Shown here one piece after another: positions 25,713 through 33,892 of a stretch of DNA of 64,000 bases. The notes under the pieces were generated by a model. The model was not told the DNA's origin. It saw only the letters and a list, made by a program, of their open reading frames with translations, and made no database searches. The translations under genes and the position numbers were made by a program. Numbering within the stretch: position 1 is the stretch's first letter; each line of letters starts with the position of its first letter. This DNA is from an uncultured Clostridia bacterium. GTDB lineage: Bacteria; Bacillota; Clostridia; Oscillospirales; Ruminococcaceae. The DNA lies in the NCBI GenBank assembly GCA_947628655.1, contig CANRAS010000003.1, positions 1 through 64,000 of the forward strand. Direction: 5' to 3'.

Positions 25713-26404
25713 GTGGGCAACAGCAACGTTCACCAAGTTAATCACAAGCGCATAATGAAGCGGTATTTCGAGAATAGTTTTTCTGGATTTGAAGAACATG
25801 AAATTCTTGAAATACTGCTTTTTTTCTTCCGCAAGTGAATACTGATGAAATCGCACACGCCCTGATCGAACATTGCGGTTCGCTCCAAAAGGTCTTTAAA
25901 TCGCCCGTTGAAACGCTGAAAGAAGTATCGGGAGTCGGCGAAAATACTGCGGTCGCGTTGAAATTCATCGGCGACTTTTTTGAATATGTGATATTAAAAT
26001 CAAGCAACAATGAAGTGTTTTTTAACAGCACGGAAAGTTTTGTTAAGTACAGCAAAGAAAAATACCGCACACTACCGCACGAATGTTTTTCGGTTTATTA
26101 TTTAGACAGTCAGCTACGGTTGCTTTTTAACGATGATTTTCAAAGCAATGATTCGGGAATGGCTGAGTTCTACATTCCGCGTATAGCGAAAAAAGCGGTT
26201 CAGTACAACACGAAAAACGTTATTCTTTCGCATAATCATCCAAATGGCGGCTGCCGACCGTCGGTGACGGATTTTTCCACTACCCGCAGACTGGCAACGG
26301 TTTTCAGCGGGTTGGGAATAGGTCTGATCGACCATATAATCATCAGCGGCGACAAAGATTATTCTATGCGCGAAAGAGGTGATTTGCCCGAAGTATGGCG
26401 GTGA
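25713..26404 (+). pseudogene. radC: RadC-family JAB/MPN protein with a frameshift in a T run
   Basis: From GTG 25713 the frame reads NSNVHQVNHKRIMKRYFENS, GFEEHEILEILLF, a normal RadC N-terminus. It then meets seven Ts at 25819-25825 and stops; one extra T would join it to FLPQVNTDEIAHALIEHCG in the frame that continues to 26404. The rest has the helix-hairpin-helix VSGVGENTAVALK and the JAMM motif SHNHPNG with the final Asp, so the catalytic half is intact. RadC proteins are common passengers of mobile elements. The lesion could be a real loss, slippage expression, or an assembly error. Confidence 0.85.
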
Positions 26405-26440
26405 CTGAGAAGCGATGAAATATTACAGTCAAAATTACAC

Positions 26441-26472
26441 AAAACCCGCCGCCAAGCGTGGCGGGTTTTCAT
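26441..26472. terminator. Bidirectional terminator after radC and the GNAT gene
   Basis: AAAACCCGCC (26441-26450) pairs with GGCGGGTTTT (26460-26469); A and T tracts flank both sides, serving the convergent radC and GNAT genes. Confidence 0.85.
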
Positions 26473-26516
26473 ATATTATTGATTTATTGTTACTCGCTAA
26501 TCGGGAATTTGTAATA

Positions 26517-26990
26517 TCACAAACGACAAAGCATGATATATTCTTCTTCGTTTTCATCTACAATTTCAAATCCCACTTTTTTATACATCCTTACAGCATA
26601 GTTTGCTTTTTGCACAGCAAGTGATGCTTGTTTATATCCTCTGTCTTTGAGAATACGGAGCATTTCTTTCATCATTGCAGTGCCTATTCCCATTCCCCGA
26701 TAATCCTTGTACAATGATATTGCAAATGAGGGAGTATCATCATCTATGTGTCCGTAATCATTCATCATACGTACCCAAACAGCACCAACAGGCTTATTAT
26801 CAATTTCCGCAATCAAACAAATATCATCTTTTTTCGTTCCAAAGCCGGTTACATACACTTGCAGTTCAGGCTGATTAATAATTGATCTGGGCGGTGGAGA
26901 AATTCCCGGCGGCACAAATATAGCTTCATATAAAAAGTTGTTCAGTAAACTATCTTCTCCCTCTAATATAGTTCTAATTTTATATTTCAC
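26517..26990 (-). CDS. GNAT family N-acetyltransferase
   Basis: A 158-residue acetyltransferase. I start it at GTG 26990 because GGAGGG lies 8 bases upstream on the minus strand; a TTG at 27005 would overlap that site. Motif A, YRGMGIGTAMMKEML, binds acetyl-CoA, and the C-terminal part NYAVRMYKKVGFEIVDENEEEYIM completes the fold. The N-terminal IFVPPGISPPPRSIINQPELQVYV is a recognisable lead-in for a clostridial GNAT subgroup. The substrate is unknown. It is a single gene with its terminator shared with radC. Confidence 0.85.
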   Translation of the reverse strand: MKYKIRTILEGEDSLLNNFLYEAIFVPPGISPPPRSIINQPELQVYVTGFGTKKDDICLIAEIDNKPVGAVWVRMMNDYGHIDDDTPSFAISLYKDYRGMGIGTAMMKEMLRILKDRGYKQASLAVQKANYAVRMYKKVGFEIVDENEEEYIMLCRL

Positions 26991-27065
26991 GGCTTTTCCC
27001 TCCAAATCCCGATTTGTCGATTTTCCTTTATAATATTTTACAATATCTCAAAAGAAAAGTCAACC

Positions 27066-27095
27066 GCCAAAAAGCGGAGCGCCCCGCTCCGCTTT
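27066..27095 (-). terminator. Terminator of the flavin reductase gene
   Basis: AAAGCGGAGC (27071-27080) with GCTCCGCTTT (27086-27095); on the minus strand the stem is followed by a U tract. Confidence 0.85.
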
Positions 27096-27098
27096 CTG

Positions 27099-27665
27099 TT
27101 ATTTTAACAACTCCGCCCCGCTTTTCCAAGCCTGCCCGATTTTCCCGCCGATTGCATAATACCCGTTTCTCATCTGGTCAAATGCGAACGCGCCGAGTTT
27201 TCCCGCGTCGATGTTTCCTTTTTCATCAAGTATTTTCTCGTCCGCGAGAACGTTTATTATCCTGCCGAGTATCCTTAGACCGTAAGGCTCGTCCTCGATT
27301 TTCTCAACGGAACATTCAAGAGTCAGCGGATACTCTTTGATTATCGGCGCGTCAATTCGACTGCTTTTTTCCGCGTGCAGTCCCGTGCGCTCGAATTTGT
27401 CGCTTATCTTGTTTGCGGAGGCAATTCCGAAAAAATCCGACGCTTTCAGCGTTTCAACGCTCGGCACGGCAAGCGTAAACGCACCGCGCGCCTTGATGTT
27501 TGCGACCGTTTTATGCTCCGTTTCAAGGTTCAGCGCGACCATATCTTCCGCGCAGATACCGCCCCACGCCATCATCATCACGTCCACGGAATTGTCCTCG
27601 TTGTATGTTCCTATCATATAGGTCGGCATTGGAAATAAAAACGGCTTTGCTCCAAAATCTTTCAT
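27099..27665 (-). CDS. Flavin reductase-like FMN-binding protein
   Basis: A 188-residue protein of the split-barrel flavin reductase family. GGAAGGAG precedes ATG 27665; the frame extends a little upstream but without a better start. Characteristic segments are MIGTYNEDNSVDVMMMAWGG, LETEHKTVANIKARGAFTLAVPS, ASDFFGIASANKISDKFERTGL and PLTLECSV, which bind FMN and contact NAD(P)H. Members reduce flavins or act as small NAD(P)H oxidoreductases. It is a single-gene unit, divergent from the next gene. Confidence 0.85.
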   Translation of the reverse strand: MKDFGAKPFLFPMPTYMIGTYNEDNSVDVMMMAWGGICAEDMVALNLETEHKTVANIKARGAFTLAVPSVETLKASDFFGIASANKISDKFERTGLHAEKSSRIDAPIIKEYPLTLECSVEKIEDEPYGLRILGRIINVLADEKILDEKGNIDAGKLGAFAFDQMRNGYYAIGGKIGQAWKSGAELLK

Positions 27666-27739
27666 AAAAAAACTCCTTCCAAAATTTAAATTTGCATTTT
27701 CTATATTATAACACATTCCAACATAATAGTCAATCCCCC

Positions 27740-27768
27740 TTGACGCCCGCGAAAAATTATAGTATAAT
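27740..27768 (+). promoter_or_regulatory. Sigma-A promoter
   Basis: TTGACG (27740-27745), 17-bp spacer, TATAAT (27763-27768), 32 bp before the next start. Confidence 0.8.
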
Positions 27769-27800
27769 ATTCTTGTACAACGAAAGCGAGGTAATAAAAA

Positions 27801-28625
27801 ATGATTTGGCGGCGCGGAAATTATAATGAAAACACGGTCGATATGATACTAAATCAAATCGCCGTTGGAAAATATTTTCAAAACGGCGAGTGGTATGTCG
27901 GAGTAACCGCAAACGCTGTTCAAAGCCTTACGGCGCACGGCTTTGCGGGGGAGGAAATTTTCGGCAGAACGCTGGACTTCGCGGTTCGGGATATACCCGC
28001 CGAAAACGCTGTAAAATGCAAGCAGGAGATACTTAAACTTTACAAAAATACATCGTGCGATGACGAAAGCGATTTTCTGTCAGACAAGTTTGCTAATCTT
28101 TTTATCTATGTATTTGAAAAGAAACCAAAACTTGTAATGCACATTGACGTGAGCGGTTTTACGCCCGTGAAAACTCTCCCCGAAAACCCTGTTTGGATAA
28201 CCGAAAAATCGCGGGACGGAACTGTAACCCGAAAATTTTATGACCACGATTTTTCCGAGGAGGAGTTTGCGTATCTTCTCGAACATTTCCGCGAGGTGTT
28301 CTTAACCGGTGCGTTAAATACGCTTGTTATTCAGCATAGGAGCATTTGCGAAATGTGGGTAAACTACGGCGAGAGATGCTGCAGAATAAGCTACGATGCG
28401 CACACCTCACAAGAGGGAGGATATGCAAGTTGGCGAAACGGTTCAAAAGCGAGAAAGCCCGTGAAGTTTTTCGTGGGCGAATATCCCGCCTATATGGTTT
28501 GCACGGATGTTGAGCAATATATGACGGCGCTTTCATATTTCCTTAAAAACGACAGAAAGCCCGCTAAGCGCCAGAATGTTTTGTGGGCGTGGATAAAAGA
28601 GGATAAATTCCCGAAGAACAAGTAA
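27801..28625 (+). CDS. Hypothetical cytoplasmic protein
   Basis: A 274-residue soluble protein with balanced charge and many aromatic residues. The first half contains KYFQNGEWYVGVTANAVQSL; the second has CEMWVNYGERCCRISYDAH and ends with a basic tail (KEDKFPKNK). A GCGAGG ribosome site precedes ATG. I recognise no family. The solitary position and its own good promoter indicate an expressed single gene; nothing nearby suggests a role. Confidence 0.65.
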   Translation: MIWRRGNYNENTVDMILNQIAVGKYFQNGEWYVGVTANAVQSLTAHGFAGEEIFGRTLDFAVRDIPAENAVKCKQEILKLYKNTSCDDESDFLSDKFANLFIYVFEKKPKLVMHIDVSGFTPVKTLPENPVWITEKSRDGTVTRKFYDHDFSEEEFAYLLEHFREVFLTGALNTLVIQHRSICEMWVNYGERCCRISYDAHTSQEGGYASWRNGSKARKPVKFFVGEYPAYMVCTDVEQYMTALSYFLKNDRKPAKRQNVLWAWIKEDKFPKNK

Positions 28626-28753
28626 AAAAATCCAAATATTCCCTATCGGAATAATAAGCAAAAATCCGCAGAAACTAACTTCAGATTTCCTACGGTCTGA
28701 AATTCACAATGCAAAATAGACCGAAAAACCACAAAAGAAAGGAATGAAGAAGT

Positions 28754-28978
28754 ATGAGTATTATGGACAGAATAGCTCTTTGTATTCTGCTTATAGGCGG
28801 ACTTAACTGGGGCTTGGTCGGTATTTTCCAATTCGACCTTATCGCGTGGGCATTTGGCGGTGCAGACAGCGTTATAAGCCGTATTCTTTATATCATCGTC
28901 GCGCTGTCAGCAATCTGGTGCATTTCTCTGCTTTTCCGCAAAGAAGCCCTTACGCGCCGCAGTGCGGACATGGGCTGA
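28754..28978 (+). CDS. DUF378 small membrane protein
   Basis: A 74-residue protein with two membrane helices. It has the family signature GGLNWGLVGIFQFDLIAW and a second helix, ILYIIVALSAIWCISLLF. AAAGAAAGGAATG spacing gives a usable ribosome site before ATG 28754. DUF378 proteins are widespread in bacteria and of unknown function. Its own terminator follows. Confidence 0.88.
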   Translation: MSIMDRIALCILLIGGLNWGLVGIFQFDLIAWAFGGADSVISRILYIIVALSAIWCISLLFRKEALTRRSADMG

Positions 28979-29002
28979 TAATTCGGCGTCAAACTAAAGA
29001 GA

Positions 29003-29035
29003 ACGGCGGGCAGTTTTGCCCGTCGTTTTTCTTTG
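29003..29035 (+). terminator. Terminator of the DUF378 gene
   Basis: ACGGCGGGCA-GTTT-TGCCCGTCGT (29003-29026) followed by TTTTCTTT. Confidence 0.88.
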
Positions 29036-29081
29036 CGGGAATTTTTTAAAGCGCTGAAAAAACAGTTGAAAAAACGCGAAG

Positions 29082-29352
29082 TTTGTGATATAATATAGAA
29101 AACGCAATATCTTTAACAGGATAAACGGTATATTTCAAAGGGGCGTAACATTGGTGCGGGGCAAAGCCTCTTTGTGATATAATATAGAAAACGCAATATC
29201 TTTAACAGGATAAACGGTATATTTCAAAGGGGCGTAACATTGGTGCGGGGCAAAGCCTCTTTGTGATATAATATAGAAAACGTAATATCTTTAACAGGAT
29301 AAACGGTATATTTCAAAGGGGTATAATATAGAAAACGCAATATCACAGAAAT
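29082..29352 (+). repeat. Tandem 89-bp promoter-plus-hairpin repeat (three units and a shortened fourth)
   Basis: TATAAT occurs at 29089, 29178 and 29267, exactly 89 bp apart, and again at 29322 after a shortened unit. Each unit reads TATAATATAGAAAACGCAATATC, a middle part with TTTAACAGGATAAACGGTATA, then CAAAGGGGC pairing with GCCTCTTTG at its end. The first copy has TTGAAA 17 bp before its TATAAT and is a good promoter. The same element lies at 50.9 kb. The ArsB-like permease gene follows directly. Confidence 0.93.
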
Positions 29353-29374
29353 CCAAATAAAGGCGGTGAAAACA

Positions 29375-30493
29375 ATGCGCGCGGTATTAAACTTTTTCAA
29401 AAAAGAGGCTGTCTTGTGCATATCGGGAATATTGGCGGTAATTTCCTGCTTTATAGTCCCGCCGTCCTCGGCATACGCGGAGTATATCGACTTTCGCGTA
29501 TTGATACTTTTGTTCTGCCTAATGCTCGTAGTCGCGGGAATACGTCAGACGGGCGCGTTTACGGTTATCTGCGACGCTCTGCTGAAAAAACTTCACAGCA
29601 TAAAAACCGTCGGACTTGTCCTAGTACTCCTCAGCTTTTTTATGAGTATGTTACTCACAAACGACGTATCACTCGTCACGATAGTGCCGTTTACTCTGCT
29701 GTTGTTTGAGAATTTGCAAGGCGAAAAGAAAGGCAGGGCGCTGATAATCCTGCTTGTTCTGGAAACCGTTTCCGCAAACCTCGGCAGTATGCTCACCCCG
29801 ATGGGCAACCCGCAGAATTTGTATCTGTATTCCAAATTCAACCTGTCTTTCGGCGAATTTTTCAAAATCGTTTTCCCGTATTCGGCGTTATCGCTTGTAA
29901 TATTAATCGCGTCTGTTTTCCTGCTCCTGCCGAAGATGAACACAAAGAAACCCGACGGCGGCGCGAAAATAGACAGCAAATTCAGACTGATAATGTACAT
30001 AATCCTGTTCGCCGTGAATATGCTGACGATATTGCGCATACTCGACGATAAGATACTGCTTGCGATTGTAGTTGTCGCGGTGCTGTTGTTGGACAGACGG
30101 CTTTTTGGGCAAGCGGATTATTCGCTGCTTTTAACATTCGTATTTTTCTTTATATTTGTAGGAAATATGGGTTCAATTCCCGCGCTTTCCGAGGGACTTG
30201 GGAGCGTTCTGCGGGGCAGGGAAGTGTGGATTTCCGCCGCGCTGTCGCAGGTGATAAGCAACGTTCCCGCGTCAATCCTGCTGTCGCGCTTGTCCGATAA
30301 CGCCGCCGCGCTTATAGTCGGCATAAATTTGGGCGGTTTGGGTACGCTGATAGCGTCTATGGCAAGCCTTATCACTTACAAATTCTATGCGAGAGCGCCC
30401 GAAAGTTCTCCGAAAAAGTACATTCTCACGTTCACGGTTTACAGCGTCTGCTGTTTCGCGGTTCTGGCGGGATTATATCTGCTTATTTCATAA
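29375..30493 (+). CDS. ArsB/NhaD-like ion transporter (SLC13/CitMHS superfamily)
   Basis: A permease of about 372 residues with ten or so membrane helices. ATG 29375 is preferred over GTG 29366 because AGGCGGTGA lies 9 bases upstream. Signature stretches include LLTNDVSLVTIVPFTLLLFENL and NLGSMLTPMGNPQNLYLY, with a related motif VISNVPASILLSRLS in the second half; these two inverted-repeat hairpin regions define the ion transporter superfamily (arsenite, Na+/H+, dicarboxylate or citrate). The substrate is not evident; no arsenate reductase is near. A clean terminator follows. The 89-bp repeats upstream may control it. Confidence 0.85.
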   Translation: MRAVLNFFKKEAVLCISGILAVISCFIVPPSSAYAEYIDFRVLILLFCLMLVVAGIRQTGAFTVICDALLKKLHSIKTVGLVLVLLSFFMSMLLTNDVSLVTIVPFTLLLFENLQGEKKGRALIILLVLETVSANLGSMLTPMGNPQNLYLYSKFNLSFGEFFKIVFPYSALSLVILIASVFLLLPKMNTKKPDGGAKIDSKFRLIMYIILFAVNMLTILRILDDKILLAIVVVAVLLLDRRLFGQADYSLLLTFVFFFIFVGNMGSIPALSEGLGSVLRGREVWISAALSQVISNVPASILLSRLSDNAAALIVGINLGGLGTLIASMASLITYKFYARAPESSPKKYILTFTVYSVCCFAVLAGLYLLIS

Positions 30494-30498
30494 CGTTC

Positions 30499-30531
30499 AT
30501 TCGGCGGGAGATTTTCCCGCCGAATTTTTTT
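30499..30531 (+). terminator. Terminator of the permease gene
   Basis: ATTCGGCGGGA (30499-30509) with TCCCGCCGAAT (30515-30525) and a seven-T tract. Confidence 0.92.
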
Positions 30532-30552
30532 GAAAAATTTTTCAAAAACCCC

Positions 30553-30581
30553 TTGACAAATCGGAAGATTAGGAATATAAT
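30553..30581 (+). promoter_or_regulatory. Promoter of the metal-efflux operon
   Basis: TTGACA (30553-30558), 17-bp spacer, TATAAT (30576-30581). Confidence 0.9.
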
Positions 30582-30589
30582 ATAATCAA

Positions 30590-30612
30590 ACATATGAATG
30601 ATTGTTCAATTG
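30590..30612 (+). promoter_or_regulatory. Likely CadC/SmtB operator
   Basis: TGAA-TGATTG-TTCA flanked by ATA/TTG (about 30590-30612) is an imperfect dyad like the 12-2-12 operators of ArsR/SmtB repressors. It overlaps the transcription start region of the operon whose first gene encodes such a repressor. Confidence 0.6.
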
Positions 30613-30636
30613 ATAACTTAAAAAGGGGAAATTATT

Positions 30637-31002
30637 ATGCCGATAATTGAGAATGACGCGCCGCAGTGCGAGTTTTTGTGTGTTCACCCCGACACGGTGG
30701 ATAAGATACAAGCCGAAATGCCCGCAGAGGACACGCTGATTGACCTTTCGGAGCTTTTCAAGGTTTTCGGCGACAGCACGAGAATAAAGATACTGAGCGC
30801 CCTGAGCGGTGCGGAACTTTGTGTGTGCGATTTGTCCACGATTTTGGGAATGACAAGCAGCGCCGTGTCGCACCAATTGAAAATACTGAAGAACGCCGAA
30901 CTAGTTCGCTTTCGCCGCGAGGGGAAAACCGTGTTCTATTCACTAGCGGACGGACACGTTAATACTATTTTAAAGCAAGGACTTGAACACATAAACGAAT
31001 AA
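30637..31002 (+). CDS. cadC: CadC-type ArsR/SmtB metal-responsive repressor
   Basis: A 121-residue winged-helix repressor. Cys62 and Cys64 lie in ELCVCDLS, the alpha-3/alpha-R metal site, and an N-terminal Cys pair (Cys11, Cys15) completes a CadC-like site for Cd, Pb or Zn. The recognition helix MTSSAVSHQLKILKNAELV and wing VRFRREGKTVFYSL are intact. It should derepress the operon when metal enters the cell. AAAAGGGGA precedes ATG. A dyad in the promoter is the expected operator. HMA, acetyltransferase and ATPase genes follow on the same strand. Confidence 0.9.
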   Translation: MPIIENDAPQCEFLCVHPDTVDKIQAEMPAEDTLIDLSELFKVFGDSTRIKILSALSGAELCVCDLSTILGMTSSAVSHQLKILKNAELVRFRREGKTVFYSLADGHVNTILKQGLEHINE

Positions 31003-31053
31003 AGCACCAAAACTGCTAAAGGCAGAATTTATAGACCGAAAGGACAGAAAGCT

Positions 31054-31275
31054 ATGAAAAAGACATTTAAACTTATTGATTTGGACTGCGCGAACTGCGC
31101 CGCTAAAATGGAGGACGCGATTAAAAAAATCGACGGCGTAAAATCCGCGTCCGTAAACTTTATGACGCAGAAAATGACATTAGAGGCGGACGACGACCGC
31201 TTTGACAGCATTTTAAAAGACGCCGTAAAAGTTTGCAAAAAGGTAGAACCCGACTGCGAGATAGTTGTTAAATGA
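31054..31275 (+). CDS. Heavy-metal-associated (HMA) domain protein, split CadA N-domain
   Basis: A 73-residue ferredoxin-like HMA domain. DLDCANCAAKME places the metal-binding Cys at 12 and 15, and the rest (IKKIDGVKSASVNFMTQKMTLE) is the usual beta-alpha-beta. Free HMA proteins of this kind often accompany CadA ATPases that lack an N-terminal HMA, as the ATPase here does, so it probably delivers or senses metal for it. GAAAGGACAG lies upstream. It is 12 bp ahead of the acetyltransferase. Confidence 0.9.
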   Translation: MKKTFKLIDLDCANCAAKMEDAIKKIDGVKSASVNFMTQKMTLEADDDRFDSILKDAVKVCKKVEPDCEIVVK

Positions 31276-31287
31276 CAGGAGGCGCGT

Positions 31288-31944
31288 ATGATAAAAAGTA
31301 TGACCGAACGTATTCACAGCGGCGATTTGTATTTCTTCGACGATGAAGAAATAACCGTACAGCAATTAAAAGCGCGGGATAAGGTTTACGATTACAACAA
31401 TACGCGCCCGTCGGAATTTGAAAAACGGCAGGAACTTTTAAAGGAAATGTTCGCCGAAGTAGGGGAGAACTGCGTAATTGAACCGCCGTTCCACGCGACG
31501 TGGGGCGGGCAGAACGTACACTTCGGGAATAACGTCCGCGCGGGATTTAACCTCACGCTTATGGACGATACGCATATCTATGTCGGCGACCACACGATAA
31601 TTTCCCCGAATGTGACGATTGTCACCGCAGGCATACCGATACTTCCCGAACTCCGCGAAAAGAATTATCAGTACAACGCGCCCGTCCGCATAGGGAAAAA
31701 CTGCTTTATCGGCGCGGGGGCAATTATAATAGCAGGCGTAACGATAGGCGACAATACTGTAATCGGCGCGGGCAGCATCGTCACAAAAGACTTCCCGCCG
31801 AACGTAGTAGCGCGCGGAAATCCGTGCAAAGTAATACGCTGGATAACTCAGCGCGACAGCGAGTTTTTCTTTAAGAAAAAGCGTATTCTTTGGACGGCAA
31901 TTGACGCTGATGTGAAAAACAGTAACGGCGAAACGCAGGAATAA
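31288..31944 (+). CDS. Maltose/galactoside O-acetyltransferase family protein inside the metal operon
   Basis: A 218-residue left-handed beta-helix acetyltransferase. The Maa/LacA N-terminus (MTERIHSGDLYFFDD...EFEKRQELLKEMFAEVGENCVIEPPF) is followed by hexapeptide repeats, including IGKNCFIGAGAIIIAGVTIGDNTVIGAGSIVTKDFP and VARGNPCKVIRW. The expected catalytic His region reads DDTHIYVGDHT. It transfers acetyl from acetyl-CoA to sugar hydroxyls. Its place between the HMA and CadA genes is odd and has no obvious metal-related meaning. GGAGG precedes ATG. Confidence 0.88.
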   Translation: MIKSMTERIHSGDLYFFDDEEITVQQLKARDKVYDYNNTRPSEFEKRQELLKEMFAEVGENCVIEPPFHATWGGQNVHFGNNVRAGFNLTLMDDTHIYVGDHTIISPNVTIVTAGIPILPELREKNYQYNAPVRIGKNCFIGAGAIIIAGVTIGDNTVIGAGSIVTKDFPPNVVARGNPCKVIRWITQRDSEFFFKKKRILWTAIDADVKNSNGETQE

Positions 31945-31984
31945 ACGCAAATTCTATTAACTAAAACGGAAAGCTGGAATTATT

Positions 31985-33892
31985 ATGACGAAAAAGCAAA
32001 AGAGAATGTTGTGTCGGATAATCATTTCGGCAGTCGTGTTTGCTGTCGGTTTGGCTTTGGGAATTGTATTCCCCGACAGTACAGGCGTTATGAGCGGTCT
32101 TTTTTACGTCCGCACGGGACTGCTCCTTGCGTCGTATCTTATCGCGGGCTTTGACGTTTTGCTGAAAGCCGTGCGGAACATTCTCCACGGACAGGTGTTT
32201 GACGAGAATTTCCTGATGACAATAGCGTCGATAGGCGCGGTCGTTATCGGCGAATACAGCGAGGGCGCGGCGGTTATGATTTTCTATCAGGTAGGCGAAC
32301 TGTTTCAGTCGGTCGCGGTCGGAAAATCGCGTCAGTCTATCGCCGATATGATGGACATAAACCCCGAATACGCGAATGTAGAACGAGAGGGAATTGTAAC
32401 CGAGGTTGACCCCGAAGAAGTAGCCGTCGGTGAAACGGTCGTGATAAAACCCGGCGAGCGTATTCCGCTTGACGGGGAAGTGATATTCGGCTCAAGCGGA
32501 CTGAATACCGCCGCCCTTACGGGCGAAAGCGCCCCGCGCGATGTGACGGCAGGCGACGAGGTGATAAGCGGGTGCGTAAACACGGACGGTCTGCTTAAAA
32601 TCCGCGTAACAAAGCCGTATTCCGACAGCACGGTCGCGAAAATCCTCGAACTTGTGGAAAATTCCTCCGAAAGCAAAGCGAAAACCGAAAACTTTATCAC
32701 GCGCTTTGCAAAAGTCTACACCCCGATAGTTGTCATAGCCGCCGTACTTCTCGCGGTATTACCCTCTGTTTTCATAGGAATTACAAGCGGGGAATGGAAG
32801 TGGAGCGATTGGGTCTATCGTGCGCTTACGTTCCTTGTAGTAAGCTGTCCGTGCGCGCTGGTGATTTCCGTACCGCTTTCATATTTCGGCGGAATAGGCG
32901 GTGCGTCGCGCCACGGGATTATGATAAAAGGCGCGAATTATCTTGAACAGCTCCAAAAAGCGAAAACGTTCGTGTTTGACAAAACGGGAACGCTTACAAA
33001 AGGTTCTTTCGCCGTAACGGAAACTCACGCCATAGGGATTTCCGAACGTGAACTTCTGTCATTCTGCGCGGCGGCGGAGCAGATTTCACAGCACCCGATA
33101 GCGCGTTCGATAGTGGACGCGGCAAAGGAAACAGGCGAACTTCCGCAGACTTCCGATGCAAGCGAAACAGCGGGTTTCGGCGTAGAGACGGTGATAGACG
33201 GCAGGAAAACAGCGGTCGGCAATTCGCGCCTGATGGAAAAAGTCGGAGCGCACGCCGATGAAACCGAAAAAGCGGGAACGGTAGTACATTGCGCGGTTGA
33301 CGGCGAATACTGCGGTTATATTCTCGTATCTGACGAGATAAAGGAGAACAGCCGTTCTGCGCTGTCTGAACTTAAAGAAATGGGCGCGGAAAAACTCGTA
33401 ATGCTGACGGGCGACAGAGAAGTCACCGCCAAAGCGGTCGCGAACACCGTAGGTTTAGACGAGGTGCGTTCTCAGCTTTTGCCCGACGGAAAACTAAACG
33501 CGCTCGAAGAAATCTACTCGGCGAAATCTCCGAACACAACGCTCGTATACATTGGCGACGGAATGAACGACGCGCCCTCGCTTGCAAGAGCCGACGTCGG
33601 CATAGCCATGGGCGCTTTGGGCAGCGGCGCGGCAATCGAGGCGGCTGACATAGTGCTGATGAACGATGATATATCAAATCTCCCGCTAGCCGTCCGCACG
33701 GCGCGGAAAACTCACAGCATAGTAATGCAGAACATTATATTCGCGCTTGCCGTGAAAGCGGCGGTGCTGATACTCGCGGCGCTCGGCATTGGCAATATGT
33801 GGCTTGCCGTATTCGCGGACGTAGGCGTATCCGTTATCGCGATACTCAACGCCATGCGCTGTATGCGCACAGGGAAAAAAGCGTCACTTTAA
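31985..33892 (+). CDS. cadA: CadA-type P1B ATPase (Cd/Zn/Pb efflux)
   Basis: A 635-residue heavy-metal P-type ATPase. It has the CPC transmembrane metal site (Cys288, Cys290 in SCPCALVIS), the phosphorylation motif DKTGTLT with Asp332, the HP motif in EQISQHPIARS, and GDGMNDAPSL in the hinge. There are no N-terminal HMA domains, which is compensated by the separate HMA protein. The length and CPC motif with its metal-operon context indicate the Zn/Cd/Pb group rather than copper. It exports metal across the cytoplasmic membrane. The 3' end overlaps the convergent membrane-protein gene by 9 bp. Confidence 0.9.
   Translation: MTKKQKRMLCRIIISAVVFAVGLALGIVFPDSTGVMSGLFYVRTGLLLASYLIAGFDVLLKAVRNILHGQVFDENFLMTIASIGAVVIGEYSEGAAVMIFYQVGELFQSVAVGKSRQSIADMMDINPEYANVEREGIVTEVDPEEVAVGETVVIKPGERIPLDGEVIFGSSGLNTAALTGESAPRDVTAGDEVISGCVNTDGLLKIRVTKPYSDSTVAKILELVENSSESKAKTENFITRFAKVYTPIVVIAAVLLAVLPSVFIGITSGEWKWSDWVYRALTFLVVSCPCALVISVPLSYFGGIGGASRHGIMIKGANYLEQLQKAKTFVFDKTGTLTKGSFAVTETHAIGISERELLSFCAAAEQISQHPIARSIVDAAKETGELPQTSDASETAGFGVETVIDGRKTAVGNSRLMEKVGAHADETEKAGTVVHCAVDGEYCGYILVSDEIKENSRSALSELKEMGAEKLVMLTGDREVTAKAVANTVGLDEVRSQLLPDGKLNALEEIYSAKSPNTTLVYIGDGMNDAPSLARADVGIAMGALGSGAAIEAADIVLMNDDISNLPLAVRTARKTHSIVMQNIIFALAVKAAVLILAALGIGNMWLAVFADVGVSVIAILNAMRCMRTGKKASL

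Noticed and set aside
13407-26470. Second copy of the tmRNA 3' end as the far attachment site of the island
   Set aside because: I looked for GGATCCACCA-like sequence up to 27 kb and found none; the far boundary may be deleted or outside the part compared.
30165-30185. GGTTCAATTCCC, resembling a tRNA T arm
   Set aside because: It lies inside the permease coding sequence and no acceptor or anticodon arms can be built around it.
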